This document shows, in pieces, positions 22,640 to 31,571 of a stretch of 64,000 nucleotides of DNA; positions within the stretch are counted from its first letter, which is position 1, and each line of letters begins with the position of its first letter. This stretch comes from an uncultured Slackia sp. GTDB lineage: Bacteria > Actinomycetota > Coriobacteriia > Coriobacteriales > Eggerthellaceae. The position numbers and the translations under genes were made by a program. The notes beneath the pieces were generated by a model. That model was given only the letters and a program-made list of their open reading frames with translations, did not search any database and had not been told where the DNA came from. The stretch is taken from positions 1 through 64,000 of the forward strand of contig CAKUIK010000007.1 in the NCBI GenBank assembly GCA_934661005.1. The letters are read 5' to 3'.

Positions 22640-24762
22640 ATGCTATGCCCGAAGTCGCGGCGGTGGAACTGACCTATCGCTGCAACCATCGTTGCATCTT
22701 TTGTTCGTGCCCTTGGGAAGCGGATGCGCTTGCGAAGGAGCAGGAGCTTGACGTCGTCGCATGGGGACGGGCTTTTCATGAGATGGGAAGAAGGGGTACT
22801 TGCATTGTGTCGTTCAGCGGGGGTGAGCCTACGCTAAGGCCAGACCTGCTTAGCATCATCGACGCCGCATTGCACGAAGGCTTGCAGCCTTGTCTTGTCT
22901 CGAACGGCAGGGCAATAGACGAAAGAATGCTCCAGGAGCTCAACGCTCGAGAAGTCAGCCTGAGCATCAGCGTTCCCGGAATAGAAACATTCGAGGAACA
23001 GACGGGCTACAATGGGGTTGAGCATGTCATGGGCCTTTTTAGGGCGGCGCAAGCAATGGGTATGAGGGTCACTGCAAACATCGCAGTGACGAAGGTCAAT
23101 CTTCCTGAGCTTTATGAAACAATTGCCTATTCGCTGATCAACGGGGCCTCCTATATACTTCTCAACCGCTTTCTCCCTGGAGGAAGGGGATTGGAAAATA
23201 GCAAGTTCTTGTTGAATAGAATCGAAATCAATGAGATGTTGCGTATTGCAGAGGAAGTGCTCGGTAAGGCCGGGGCATATGGACATGTGGGGACCGAGCT
23301 GCCTTATTGCGCGGTCGAGGATTCCGATAACCTCAAATCGCTCAGCGTTAGCTTTCAGTGTGGTGCTGCGAAGTCGTTCTACGTGGTCGATCCGAGTGGA
23401 TACGTGCGGGTCTGCAATCATTCGGAACAAAGGCTTTGCAGTGTGTTCGAGTTGGACGAGCTGGAGTGCAACGAGTACTGGAACTTATTCGCCAAAAGAG
23501 AATATCGACCGCGCATGTGCGTCGGTTGCGAGCACGAAGCAATCTGCGACGGCGGTTGTCGTGAGGCGGCGCATGTATATGGCGGGAACGTCTTAGGCCC
23601 TGATCCGTGCTTTTGGTGGGCGTGTCGGCACAACGGCAGCGAAACGAAACAGAATGGTCTTAACCGAAAGTCTTCCCTTATGTGTACACCACGAGGGACA
23701 CTCACCTTCTTTTTTCGGAATATAATTGTTCCGAGCAAAGCATGTGCGTTGGCGATTGGAGCGAACATGGCCGAAGTTGTCGCAAGCAAATTGAAGTTGC
23801 TGCATTTGGCGCGTATTTTCGAGCGCGAGACCGATGACGACCACGGCCTTACTGCGCCGCAAATCATCGGAAAGCTCGCCGAGCTCGGCGTGAATGTCGA
23901 ACGTAAAACCTTGTATCGCGATATCGACTGCTTGCGCGCGTTCGGCTACAACATTCTGAAATACAATCGTGCGCCCGTCGAATACGGCTTGGCCACGCGC
24001 GATTTCCAAGAACAAGAGCTTTTGCTTTTGGCCGATGCTGTGCAGTCGTCGAAATTCCTTACCGAAAGCAAGAGTCGCTCCCTCGTTGAGGGCATCGGAA
24101 AGCTCGGCAGCAGATATATGGACGAAAACCTGCGAAAGCAGGTGCACGTCGAAGGCCGCATCAAGAGCCAGAACGAGTCGGTGTTCTACAACATCGACGC
24201 CATTCAGCGCGCCATATCGCTTCGCCGCAAAATCGAATTCCGCTATTTCAAATACGACGAGCATAAGAAGCGCGTTACGTGCAAACATGGGGATGGGAGT
24301 GAGATATACAAAGAAACCCCTGTTCAGCTTGCATATATGGACGATGAATACTACCTCATTGTTTGGAACGACAAATACGCCGGCTTCACTCATTACCGCG
24401 TTGATAGAATGCAGAACCTCGAGGTTTCGAGCGAGACAGCCACGCGCAACGATGAGATTTCGTCATTCGATGTGGCGAAGCACCAGCAGCGCGTGTTCGG
24501 CATGTTCCATGGCGAATCGGTCGGCGTCACGCTGCTCGTGCGTGGTTCTGTGATGAGCGCGATTGTCGACCGCTTCGGTAAAGATGTCGAGGTGCTGCCC
24601 GCGGAAGACGGTTGGGCGCGCGTGTGCGTGACGGTTATGGCCGCGCCCACGTTCTACGGGTGGCTTGCGACATTCGGGTCGAGCGTGCAAATCGAAGAGC
24701 CGCAGTCGTTGCGCCAGGCGTATGCGGGCTACCTATCGGCAATCCTGGAGAATTACCAGTAA
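22636..24762 (+). CDS. Radical SAM/SPASM enzyme running in frame into a WYL regulator
   Basis: One open frame of 708 codons made of two unrelated parts. Residues 1-330 are a radical SAM enzyme: the iron-sulfur motif is CNHRCIFC (Cys16, 20, 23), FSGGEP follows near 60, and a SPASM-type domain has CNH, MCVGCEHEAICDGGC and CFWW. Such enzymes often modify peptides or act as dehydrogenases. At codon 333 the frame enters the right 24-bp direct repeat, then an intergenic-like stretch containing TATAAT, and from residue 378 a helix-turn-helix/WYL protein. The enzyme has probably lost its own stop when the module was inserted. Whether a fusion protein is made is unknown. Confidence 0.75.
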   Translation: MNAMPEVAAVELTYRCNHRCIFCSCPWEADALAKEQELDVVAWGRAFHEMGRRGTCIVSFSGGEPTLRPDLLSIIDAALHEGLQPCLVSNGRAIDERMLQELNAREVSLSISVPGIETFEEQTGYNGVEHVMGLFRAAQAMGMRVTANIAVTKVNLPELYETIAYSLINGASYILLNRFLPGGRGLENSKFLLNRIEINEMLRIAEEVLGKAGAYGHVGTELPYCAVEDSDNLKSLSVSFQCGAAKSFYVVDPSGYVRVCNHSEQRLCSVFELDELECNEYWNLFAKREYRPRMCVGCEHEAICDGGCREAAHVYGGNVLGPDPCFWWACRHNGSETKQNGLNRKSSLMCTPRGTLTFFFRNIIVPSKACALAIGANMAEVVASKLKLLHLARIFERETDDDHGLTAPQIIGKLAELGVNVERKTLYRDIDCLRAFGYNILKYNRAPVEYGLATRDFQEQELLLLADAVQSSKFLTESKSRSLVEGIGKLGSRYMDENLRKQVHVEGRIKSQNESVFYNIDAIQRAISLRRKIEFRYFKYDEHKKRVTCKHGDGSEIYKETPVQLAYMDDEYYLIVWNDKYAGFTHYRVDRMQNLEVSSETATRNDEISSFDVAKHQQRVFGMFHGESVGVTLLVRGSVMSAIVDRFGKDVEVLPAEDGWARVCVTVMAAPTFYGWLATFGSSVQIEEPQSLRQAYAGYLSAILENYQ
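23634..23657 (+). repeat. 24-bp direct repeat, right copy
   Basis: Exact copy of 21753-21776, located inside the open frame at the junction between the radical SAM part and the WYL part. Confidence 0.85.
23721..23726 (+). promoter_or_regulatory. Probable -10 box of the WYL regulator gene
   Basis: TATAAT lies 41 bases before the WYL start. It is flanked by TCGGAA and TTCCGA, a 6-bp inverted repeat with 8-base spacing that could be an autoregulatory operator. Confidence 0.5.
23767..24762 (+). CDS. WYL-domain transcriptional regulator (internal start)
   Basis: The likely independent product is 331 aa. Residues 1-70 hold a winged helix-turn-helix (LTAPQIIGKLAELGVNVERKTLYRDIDCLRAFG) and residues about 140-240 a WYL domain with the ligand-binding region FRYFKYDE, ETPVQLAYMDDEYYLIVWN and YRVDRM. 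A WCX-like C-terminal extension follows. WYL regulators bind nucleotides or other small ligands. ATG 23767 has GGAG nine bases upstream and its own -10 box, so it is probably expressed independently of the radical SAM part. Codon use is like the host chromosome. Confidence 0.82.
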   Translation: MAEVVASKLKLLHLARIFERETDDDHGLTAPQIIGKLAELGVNVERKTLYRDIDCLRAFGYNILKYNRAPVEYGLATRDFQEQELLLLADAVQSSKFLTESKSRSLVEGIGKLGSRYMDENLRKQVHVEGRIKSQNESVFYNIDAIQRAISLRRKIEFRYFKYDEHKKRVTCKHGDGSEIYKETPVQLAYMDDEYYLIVWNDKYAGFTHYRVDRMQNLEVSSETATRNDEISSFDVAKHQQRVFGMFHGESVGVTLLVRGSVMSAIVDRFGKDVEVLPAEDGWARVCVTVMAAPTFYGWLATFGSSVQIEEPQSLRQAYAGYLSAILENYQ

Positions 24763-24809
24763 GGACCTACGCCGAAAGCGTGGCTGGGTTGTAGTGTGAG
24801 GAGGTTTTC

Positions 24810-25475
24810 GTGGCCGAATGTTGTAGGTGTCACCGGCGACTCGGCGCGCTGTCGGCGAAAATCGAGCTTCTCGATGGCGCGATGTGTGCCAGCTGTTTTC
24901 GGGGGCTTGGTCTGCCTGAGCTGGCGAACGACCCAGATAACTCCATGGGAAATATACGGTATGTGGCGAGAAACTTCCTCTACACGCCCGTGGCTGGCGT
25001 CGATGCTATGGTCCAGGCTGTTCTTGCCGGCAGGTATTTCAGCCCTTGGTATGCTGTGAGCAATCTTGCGCAGTTCGACGATCGCCGAAAAGAGGTCCAT
25101 TTTTCGAAGGTGGGGCTCAGCGTCAAGGAAGACGCCTATATCATCGCGTACTGCGATTTGGCTGGGTGCGACTTGCTTGAGAACGGCAAAATGGTCGAAA
25201 AGGGCAGCCTTGTTGGCGCCGTGACAGGCGAGGTGTTGTTCGGCGGCCTCGAGGGTGCGCTGCTTGGCAGCATGGCATGTGCATACAATGAGGCGTACTG
25301 CACATCAATGACATTGAAAATCACCACGCGCCAGCGAGGCAACGAGGTTATTTTTCTGCCGCCCATACAGAGCAAAACAAAATGCGACAGTGCAAGTTAC
25401 CGGCGAGCAGTTGAAGACGCTTTCGAAATTGTGGATAAAATCGACGAGATTATTTGGGCGGAATTCGATGAATAA
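24810..25475 (+). CDS. Zinc-ribbon protein of unknown function (DUF4428-like N-terminus)
   Basis: A 221-aa protein. Residues 4-30 carry CCRC...CASC in the pattern of the DUF4428 short zinc ribbon (C-x2-C, DGxMCxxC). The middle (about 80-190) is beta-rich and includes a Gly/Ala stretch, GEVLFGGLEGALLGSMA, that could pack against a membrane. The GTG start at 24810 follows GTGAGGAGG. It is separated from the WYL gene by only 47 bp and could be cotranscribed. Function unknown. Confidence 0.7.
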   Translation: MAECCRCHRRLGALSAKIELLDGAMCASCFRGLGLPELANDPDNSMGNIRYVARNFLYTPVAGVDAMVQAVLAGRYFSPWYAVSNLAQFDDRRKEVHFSKVGLSVKEDAYIIAYCDLAGCDLLENGKMVEKGSLVGAVTGEVLFGGLEGALLGSMACAYNEAYCTSMTLKITTRQRGNEVIFLPPIQSKTKCDSASYRRAVEDAFEIVDKIDEIIWAEFDE

Positions 25476-25662
25476 CCGCTCATGGGCGTTTTCTTGCCTT
25501 TCGCCCTTGGCCAATGTCGTTTTCTTCGCCTTATTGATGCATCCCGCCCTTCAGTTTCGTGCGTCCTTTGAATTTGTTTAGAGCTATGGCATTCGCGCGT
25601 TGGGGGCGCATATAATGTTCCGTTAACGTTCCGGAAAACACACAAACCGAAGGAGACATCAG

Positions 25663-27180
25663 ATGGCGTTCTACTACGAGGAACCCTCGCGTACGTTCAA
25701 TGAGTATTTGCTGGTCCCGGGCCACACCCCGGCGTCCTGCATCCCTGCGAAGGTTGACTTGAAAACGCCGCTGGTGCGTTACCGCAAGGGTCAGGAAGAG
25801 TGCCCCATTTCGCTGAACATCCCCATGGTGTCGGCAATTATGGCCGCTGTTTCTGACGACCACATGGCTGTTGCCCTCGCCACGGAAGGTGGCATTTCGT
25901 TTATTTACGGCAACCAGACCATCGAGAGCGAAGCGGCCATGGTCGCTCGCGTGAAGGCGTACAAGGCTGGCTTCGTCGTTTCCGACACCAACCTTTCGCC
26001 CGACACCACGCTCGAGGAAGTCGTCGCCCTGAAGGAGCAAACCGGCCATTCCACCATGCCCGTCACCGATAACGGCCAGGCTGGCGGCAAGCTGCTCGGC
26101 GTCGTCACCGAGCGCGATTATCGCCTTTCGCGCATGTCGCTCGACACCAAGGTTTCCGAGTTCATGACTCCTCGCGAGAACCTCGTGGTCGCTACCGAAG
26201 GCACTTCACTCAAGGAAGCCAACGATATCATCTGGGATCATAAGCTCAACAGCCTGCCTATCGTCGACGCGAACGACAACCTGTGCTACCTCGTGTTCCG
26301 TCAAGACTACGACACCCATAAGGAAAACCCGCTTGAGCTGCTCGACAACGAGAAGCGCTATCTGGTTGGCGCGGGCATCAACTCCCGCGACTACGCCGAG
26401 CGCGTTCCCGCTCTGGTCGAGGCTGGCGCCGACGTGCTGTGCATCGACTCTTCCGAGGGCTATTCTGACTGGCAGAAGATGACCATCGAATGGGTGCGCG
26501 AGCACTACGGCAACGATGTGAAAATCGGCGCAGGCAACGTCGTCGACCGTGAGGGCTTCCGCTTCCTCGCCGAGGCTGGCGCCGACTTCATCAAGGTCGG
26601 TATCGGCGGCGGCTCCATCTGCATCACCCGCGAGACCAAGGGCATCGGCCGCGGCCAGGCTACCGCGACCATCGAGGTCGCCAAGGCTCGCGACGAGTAC
26701 TTCGAGGAGACCGGCATCTACGTGCCCATCTGCTCCGACGGCGGCATTGTCTACGACCACCACATCTCGCTCGCGCTTGCTATGGGTGCCGACTTCGTGA
26801 TGCTCGGCCGCTACTTCGCTCGCTTCGACGAGTCCCCGTCGGCCAAGGTTATGGTCAACGGCACCTACATGAAGGAATACTGGGGCGAGGGTTCTGCCCG
26901 CGCTCGCAACTGGGGCCGTTACGACCTCGGCGGCAAGAAGAGCCTCTCCTTCGAAGAGGGCGTCGACTCCTACGTGCCTTACGCTGGCAGCCTGAAAGAC
27001 AACATTGCCGTTACGCTGCTCAAGATCAAGTCCACGATGTGCAACTGCGGCGCGCTCACGATTCCCGAGTTCCGCGACAAGGCGAAGCTCACCACCGTGT
27101 CTTCGACTTCTATCGTCGAGGGCGGCGCGCACGACGTTTTGCTGAAAGACAAGACGCCGTACGTTTCTCGCGTTCGCTAA
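25663..27180 (+). CDS. guaB: IMP dehydrogenase
   Basis: A 505-aa NAD-dependent enzyme that converts IMP to XMP, the first committed step of GTP synthesis. Two CBS domains lie at about 95-220. The catalytic loop is GGGSICITRETKGIGRGQ (Cys near 324), and the flap contains EGSARARNWGRYD. The flap differs from the more usual RY-containing E. coli flap, so this belongs to a divergent IMPDH branch and annotation as a related GMP reductase is less likely because CBS domains are present. ATG follows GAAGGAGAC. A TATAAT at 25611-25616 is the probable -10 box. Confidence 0.9.
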   Translation: MAFYYEEPSRTFNEYLLVPGHTPASCIPAKVDLKTPLVRYRKGQEECPISLNIPMVSAIMAAVSDDHMAVALATEGGISFIYGNQTIESEAAMVARVKAYKAGFVVSDTNLSPDTTLEEVVALKEQTGHSTMPVTDNGQAGGKLLGVVTERDYRLSRMSLDTKVSEFMTPRENLVVATEGTSLKEANDIIWDHKLNSLPIVDANDNLCYLVFRQDYDTHKENPLELLDNEKRYLVGAGINSRDYAERVPALVEAGADVLCIDSSEGYSDWQKMTIEWVREHYGNDVKIGAGNVVDREGFRFLAEAGADFIKVGIGGGSICITRETKGIGRGQATATIEVAKARDEYFEETGIYVPICSDGGIVYDHHISLALAMGADFVMLGRYFARFDESPSAKVMVNGTYMKEYWGEGSARARNWGRYDLGGKKSLSFEEGVDSYVPYAGSLKDNIAVTLLKIKSTMCNCGALTIPEFRDKAKLTTVSSTSIVEGGAHDVLLKDKTPYVSRVR

Positions 27181-27207
27181 TTCAAAGCCTTTCAAGCGAA
27201 TAAAATG

Positions 27208-27242
27208 AGCAAAAAAGCGACCTTTCGGGGTCGCTTTTTATA
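27208..27242 (+). terminator. Terminator of guaB
   Basis: AAAAAAGCGACC and GGTCGCTTTTTA pair around TTTCGG. Confidence 0.9.
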
Positions 27243-27281
27243 TGGGGAAACGTTACTCCTGTGGGGCATGGGTAACCTGCA

Positions 27282-27310
27282 TTGACTTTACCAGGGGGTT
27301 TGTTCACAAT
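27282..27310 (+). promoter_or_regulatory. Promoter of the coiled-coil/3D-domain protein
   Basis: TTGACT (27282-27287) and CACAAT (27305-27310) are 17 bp apart, about 118 bases before the proposed start codon, leaving a long leader. Confidence 0.6.
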
Positions 27311-27427
27311 GATCGGTTGTGTTTCTTTCCCATGTGATTCGTGGGTATAAGAAGGCGGGTTTCCGCCATGGCCGATGGCGCATTTCGCGCGGTCGGCGGC
27401 GTATAGAAAACGACGAAAGCGGTTTGT

Positions 27428-28567
27428 ATTAAAACCTTTTCCAACATAACGGCGTTGCTGCTCGCGGGCGTTCTGTCCGCTGGCTCGCTGACCTTCGCAT
27501 CCGCCGCGCCCGCATATGCCGATGAGGTGAGCGATGCCCAAAACGCTCTCAGCGCCGCCGAAGCTCGCATGTCCCAAATTGCTTCGGAGCATGAAGCCCT
27601 CGTCAAGCAGGCGGAGGAATTGCAACAGCAAATCGACGAGGCAACTCAGGGCGTGATGGACGCGCAGTCGGCAGCCCAGGCCGGCCGAAACAAGCTCGGT
27701 ATCTATGCCACCCAAGAATATAAAACAGGCGGCATCTCCCTTATTAAAGTATTGCTCGAATCGCAAAACATCAGCGATCTGGTGAATAACATGCAGTACT
27801 TCGATGCGATTCAAGAAGATCAAGCTCGCCAAATCGCCGAGCAAAAACAGCTCGAAGCTACGTTCAACGACGCTCTTGACGATTTGAACAAGAAAAAAGA
27901 CGAACAGGTCAAAGCTATTTCCGATGCCGAGGCCAAGCAAGCTGAAGCTCAGCAGGTCGTGACTCAGGCGAGTGCGCACTTGAGCGATGCCCAGGCTGCA
28001 GCCGAGGCCGCTCGTTTGGCCGAGCTGCAAAAGCAGGCTGAAGCCTTGCGGGCCCAGCAACAAGCTCAGTCCCAAGCCGAACAAACGTCTACGGAGGAAT
28101 CGAAGGGCGCCGCCGAAAAGGCGGAAGAGTCCGGCAACAGCGCGGCATCGAATTCGGGCAACCAATCATCAAACAGCTCGTCGAGCGAATCGAACTCGAG
28201 CAACTCGAGCTCGAACAATTCCAATTCTTCGAACAGCAGCGCGTCGGGCTGGCAGTCGGGCGTTGTTTCGGCCTATGGTTCCACGAGCGATGGCACGTTG
28301 GGCGCACGCACCGCAACGGGCGCGATCGTCAGCGAAAGCTCCATGGGCGTGGCGGTGCCCATGTCCATGCCGAATTATCGCTCCTATTTCGGACGCTCGG
28401 TTGAAATCAGCTACGGCGGACGCACGGTTGTTGCTGTGGTGAACGACTGCGGTGGTTTGGGCGGCGGTTCTCGCGCGCTCGATTTGCAGCCCGGCGTATG
28501 GAAGGCTCTTGGCGCGAGCAGCTGCTTCGATTGGGGCGTGCGCACTGTTTCCTATCGCTTCCTGTAA
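27428..28567 (+). CDS. Secreted coiled-coil protein with C-terminal 3D/RlpA-like barrel domain
   Basis: Predicted cell-wall enzyme or binding protein. Starting from ATT 27428 it reads M/I-KTFSNITALLLAGV, giving a normal Sec signal peptide ending ASAAPAYA-DE; a TTG at 27455 gives a signal without positive charge. No ATG or GTG fits. Residues about 35-210 are coiled coil, then a Ser/Asn-rich linker (NSSSSESNSSNSSS). The last 95 residues form a double-psi barrel with VVNDCGGLGGGSRALDLQPGVWKALG, the Asp pattern of 3D/RlpA-like murein-acting domains. Architecture mirrors the NlpC/P60 protein at 358. Confidence 0.8.
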   Translation: MKTFSNITALLLAGVLSAGSLTFASAAPAYADEVSDAQNALSAAEARMSQIASEHEALVKQAEELQQQIDEATQGVMDAQSAAQAGRNKLGIYATQEYKTGGISLIKVLLESQNISDLVNNMQYFDAIQEDQARQIAEQKQLEATFNDALDDLNKKKDEQVKAISDAEAKQAEAQQVVTQASAHLSDAQAAAEAARLAELQKQAEALRAQQQAQSQAEQTSTEESKGAAEKAEESGNSAASNSGNQSSNSSSSESNSSNSSSNNSNSSNSSASGWQSGVVSAYGSTSDGTLGARTATGAIVSESSMGVAVPMSMPNYRSYFGRSVEISYGGRTVVAVVNDCGGLGGGSRALDLQPGVWKALGASSCFDWGVRTVSYRFL

Positions 28568-28756
28568 TGGCGATTTTCTCGGTCGAAAGGCTTCGTGTCT
28601 GTGTCTGTACGGCAGAATCTTTCTTATGCAGACGCAGGAAAGGCCACTCGATGATTGGGAAAAGGTGCATTTTGGCAAAGCGTTTGGGCTGTTTCTTGCA
28701 TAAGTGCTCTGCATGTATTGAATATTGCTTGAATATTTCTTTTTTAGCTGTAATAC

Positions 28757-28781
28757 CGTCCGCGTTTGCGGACGTTTTTTT
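28757..28781 (+). terminator. Intrinsic terminator upstream of leuS
   Basis: CGTCCGC-GTTT-GCGGACG followed by seven T. It ends transcription from the preceding gene; the 295-bp gap before leuS holds no gene. Confidence 0.9.
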
Positions 28782-28808
28782 GTATGGAGTGCCAAGGCGC
28801 GTTACAAT
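28780..28808 (+). promoter_or_regulatory. Promoter of leuS
   Basis: TTGTAT (28780-28785) and TACAAT (28803-28808) are 17 bp apart and lie 55 bp before the ATG. No T-box sequence is visible in the short leader. Confidence 0.75.
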
Positions 28809-28862
28809 AGGCGAATTATTGTTGCGCATAAGCGCTGAAGTTCCGGATTAGCAGGAGCACAC

Positions 28863-31433
28863 ATGAAGGAATACAACCCTCTCGAGATCGAGCCGCGTTG
28901 GCAAGCGGCTTGGGAAGAAAGCGGCATCAACAAGGTGCATGAAGAAGACGGGCGCCCCAAGAAGTATATCTTGGAAATGTTCCCGTATCCCTCGGGCGAC
29001 ATTCACATGGGCCACGCCCGCAACTATTCGATCGGCGACGTTATTGCTCGCTACTATCGCATGAAGGGCTTCGACGTTTTGCACCCCATGGGTTGGGACG
29101 CTTTCGGCCTGCCTGCAGAAAATGCGGCCATCAAGCACCACAGTCATCCTGCTAAATGGACGTATGCCAACATTGAAACCCAGAAGGCCAGCTTTAAGCG
29201 CATGGGCTTTTCTTACGATTGGGACCGCACCGTTGTTGCGTGCGACCCTGAGTACTATCGCTGGGGCCAGTGGATTTTCGAGAAGTTCTGGGAGCGTGGC
29301 CTCGTTGAGCGTCGCAATTCTCCGGTGAACTGGTGCCCGGGTTGCCAGACTGTTCTGGCGAACGAGCAGGTTATCGAAGGCCGTTGCTGGCGCTGCGATT
29401 CTGAAATCGAAAAGCGCGACCTCACGCAGTGGTACCTGAAGATCACCGACTACGCGCAGGAATTGCTTGACGACCTCGACCAGCTCGAAGGCTGGCCTGA
29501 GCGCGTGAAGCAGCAGCAATCCAACTGGATCGGCCGCTCCGAAGGCGCCGAAGTCGACTTCGTGCTGTGCGACAAAGATGGCAACGCGCCTGCCGAGCCT
29601 GCTGAAGACGATATCATTACCGTGTTCACCACGCGTGCCGACACGCTGTTCGGTGCGAGCTTCTTCGTGCTCGCTCCTGAATACAAGGGCCTTGCGGCGC
29701 TTGTCGAGGGCACCGAATACGAGAAGCCGGTTATGGATCTCGTTGAGGCTTCCAAGAAGATCACCGCGGTGCAGCGCGCCCAGGGCGATCACGAGAAGCA
29801 CGGCGAGTTCACCGGTCGTTATGCGGTCAACCCCATCAATGGTGAGAAGCTGCCCATTTGGGTTGCCGACTACGTTGTCGCCGATTACGGCACGGGTGCC
29901 GTTATGGCTGTTCCGTGCGGTGACCAGCGCGACTTCGAATTCGCTCGCAAATACGATTTGCCCATCATTCCCATCATCTTGGGCGATGACGACCCGCTGT
30001 TCGAGCAGCTGAAAAACGAGCAGAACCGCGTGGTTACCTCGGTTGATTGGCCCGAGGCCTACGCCGCCGAAGGCACGCTCGTGCAGTCGGGCAAATACAC
30101 CGGCATGACCGGCGGCAAGCATTCCGAGGGCGAGGCGGCAATCGTCGCCGAGCTCGAAGCTATGGGCCGCGGCCGCCGCAAGGTGGAATTCCGCCTGCGC
30201 GACTGGCTCATTTCCCGCCAGCGCTATTGGGGCAATCCCATTCCGGCGATCCATTGCCCGAAATGCGGCGTTGTGCCTGTTCCTGAGGAAGATTTGCCCG
30301 TGCGCCTTCCCGAGGATATCGACCTTTCCGCTGGTGAGACGCTCGCCACGCATGAGGAATTCGCGAAGTGCACGTGCCCGAAGTGCGGTGGCGAGGCTCG
30401 TCGCGAGACCGATACCATGGACACGTTTACGTGCTCGAGCTGGTATTACATGCGCTATACCGATCCTCACAACGCCGAGCGCCCGTTCGATTCCAATAAG
30501 GCGAACTCGTGGCTGCCCGTCGACCAGTACATCGGCGGTATCGAGCACGCTATTCTGCACCTGCTCTACAGCCGCTTCTTCACGAAAGTGCTGCGCGACG
30601 AGGGCATGCTGAACTTCGACGAGCCGTTCGCGAATCTGCTGTGCCAGGGCATGGTGCTCGACGAGCACGGCGATGTTATGTCGAAGTCGAAGGGCAACGT
30701 CATTTCGCCTGAAGACATGATTGCTGCCTACGGCGCCGATGCCGTGCGTTGCTACATTCTGTTCATGGCTCCGCCCGACAAGGAGCTGCTGTGGAATGAA
30801 GACGGCCTTGCGGGCCTGTACAAGTTCCTGAACCGCGTGTGGCGCGCTGTGTACGACTTGAAGCGCGAGGCAGGCGAGGATACGCTGTTCAATGGCGACT
30901 CCAAGCTGAATGCCGCCGACGCCTTCAAGACGCTGATGCGCGAGCGCCATCGCGTGGTGGGCAAGGTGTCCGATGACATCGACCGCAACAATTTCAACAC
31001 CGCAATCGCCGCCATCATGGAGCTCGTGAACAGCACGAACGACTTCCTGCGTGCTGCCGGCGCCGAAGAGCGTGCTGCCAACGCCGAGTGGGCTGCTGGT
31101 TGCGACGAGGTTGCCGAAGTCATTGTGAAGCTGCTTGCTCCGTTTGCTCCGCACTGGGCCGAAGAGCTGTGGACCACGGTGCTTGGCAATGAGCCCAGCA
31201 TCCACAACCAGCCGTGGCCCGAGTTCGATCCCGAGAAGGCAGAGGCCGATGAGGTTGAGCTCGCCGTGCAAATCAACGGCAAGGTGAAGGCCCGCATCAC
31301 GGTTGCCGCCGACGCTGCCGAGGACGACATTATCGCCAAGGCGCTCGAGGCTGCCGCCAATGCCGTTGAAGGCAAGACAGTTGTCAAGAAGATCGTGATT
31401 CCCGGTCGCTTGGTGAATATCGTTGTGAAGTAA
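28863..31433 (+). CDS. leuS: Leucyl-tRNA synthetase
   Basis: A class I synthetase of 856 aa with a CP1 editing domain. The HIGH motif is in PYPSGDIHMGHARNY (about 40-54) and the KMSKS loop is VMSKSKGNVISPED (about 605-618). The zinc-binding CPGCQTVLANEQVIEGRCWRC sequence includes two Cys pairs, split here as CPGC (near 160) and CWRC (near 177). Editing-domain threonine-rich TVFTTRADTLFG lies near 255. ATG follows AGGAGCACAC. A strong hairpin with T tract follows at 31470. Confidence 0.97.
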   Translation: MKEYNPLEIEPRWQAAWEESGINKVHEEDGRPKKYILEMFPYPSGDIHMGHARNYSIGDVIARYYRMKGFDVLHPMGWDAFGLPAENAAIKHHSHPAKWTYANIETQKASFKRMGFSYDWDRTVVACDPEYYRWGQWIFEKFWERGLVERRNSPVNWCPGCQTVLANEQVIEGRCWRCDSEIEKRDLTQWYLKITDYAQELLDDLDQLEGWPERVKQQQSNWIGRSEGAEVDFVLCDKDGNAPAEPAEDDIITVFTTRADTLFGASFFVLAPEYKGLAALVEGTEYEKPVMDLVEASKKITAVQRAQGDHEKHGEFTGRYAVNPINGEKLPIWVADYVVADYGTGAVMAVPCGDQRDFEFARKYDLPIIPIILGDDDPLFEQLKNEQNRVVTSVDWPEAYAAEGTLVQSGKYTGMTGGKHSEGEAAIVAELEAMGRGRRKVEFRLRDWLISRQRYWGNPIPAIHCPKCGVVPVPEEDLPVRLPEDIDLSAGETLATHEEFAKCTCPKCGGEARRETDTMDTFTCSSWYYMRYTDPHNAERPFDSNKANSWLPVDQYIGGIEHAILHLLYSRFFTKVLRDEGMLNFDEPFANLLCQGMVLDEHGDVMSKSKGNVISPEDMIAAYGADAVRCYILFMAPPDKELLWNEDGLAGLYKFLNRVWRAVYDLKREAGEDTLFNGDSKLNAADAFKTLMRERHRVVGKVSDDIDRNNFNTAIAAIMELVNSTNDFLRAAGAEERAANAEWAAGCDEVAEVIVKLLAPFAPHWAEELWTTVLGNEPSIHNQPWPEFDPEKAEADEVELAVQINGKVKARITVAADAAEDDIIAKALEAAANAVEGKTVVKKIVIPGRLVNIVVK

Positions 31434-31469
31434 GAATACGTCGGCCTGACGGCCAATGTATGATTAATT

Positions 31470-31504
31470 CAAGCCGCTCCTATGGGGGCGGCTTGCTCGT
31501 TTTT
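31470..31504 (+). terminator. Terminator of leuS
   Basis: AAGCCGCTCC and GGGGCGGCTT pair around TATG, followed by GCTCGTTTTT. A weaker stem precedes it at 31437-31462. Confidence 0.75.
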
Positions 31505-31571
31505 GGGAGACTTCGCGCGGCCTTGGAAACGCGGCTTATTATGGGACGCTCAGGAAACGAAAGAGGTTTGC

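Noticed and set aside
28781..28862. T-box leader upstream of leuS (also checked before lysS, cysS, hisS)
   Set aside because: No AGGGTGGNACCGCG-type antiterminator sequence is present in any of the four leaders.
28848..31271. An 807-codon open frame antisense to leuS
   Set aside because: Same reason: shadow frame of a well-supported synthetase.
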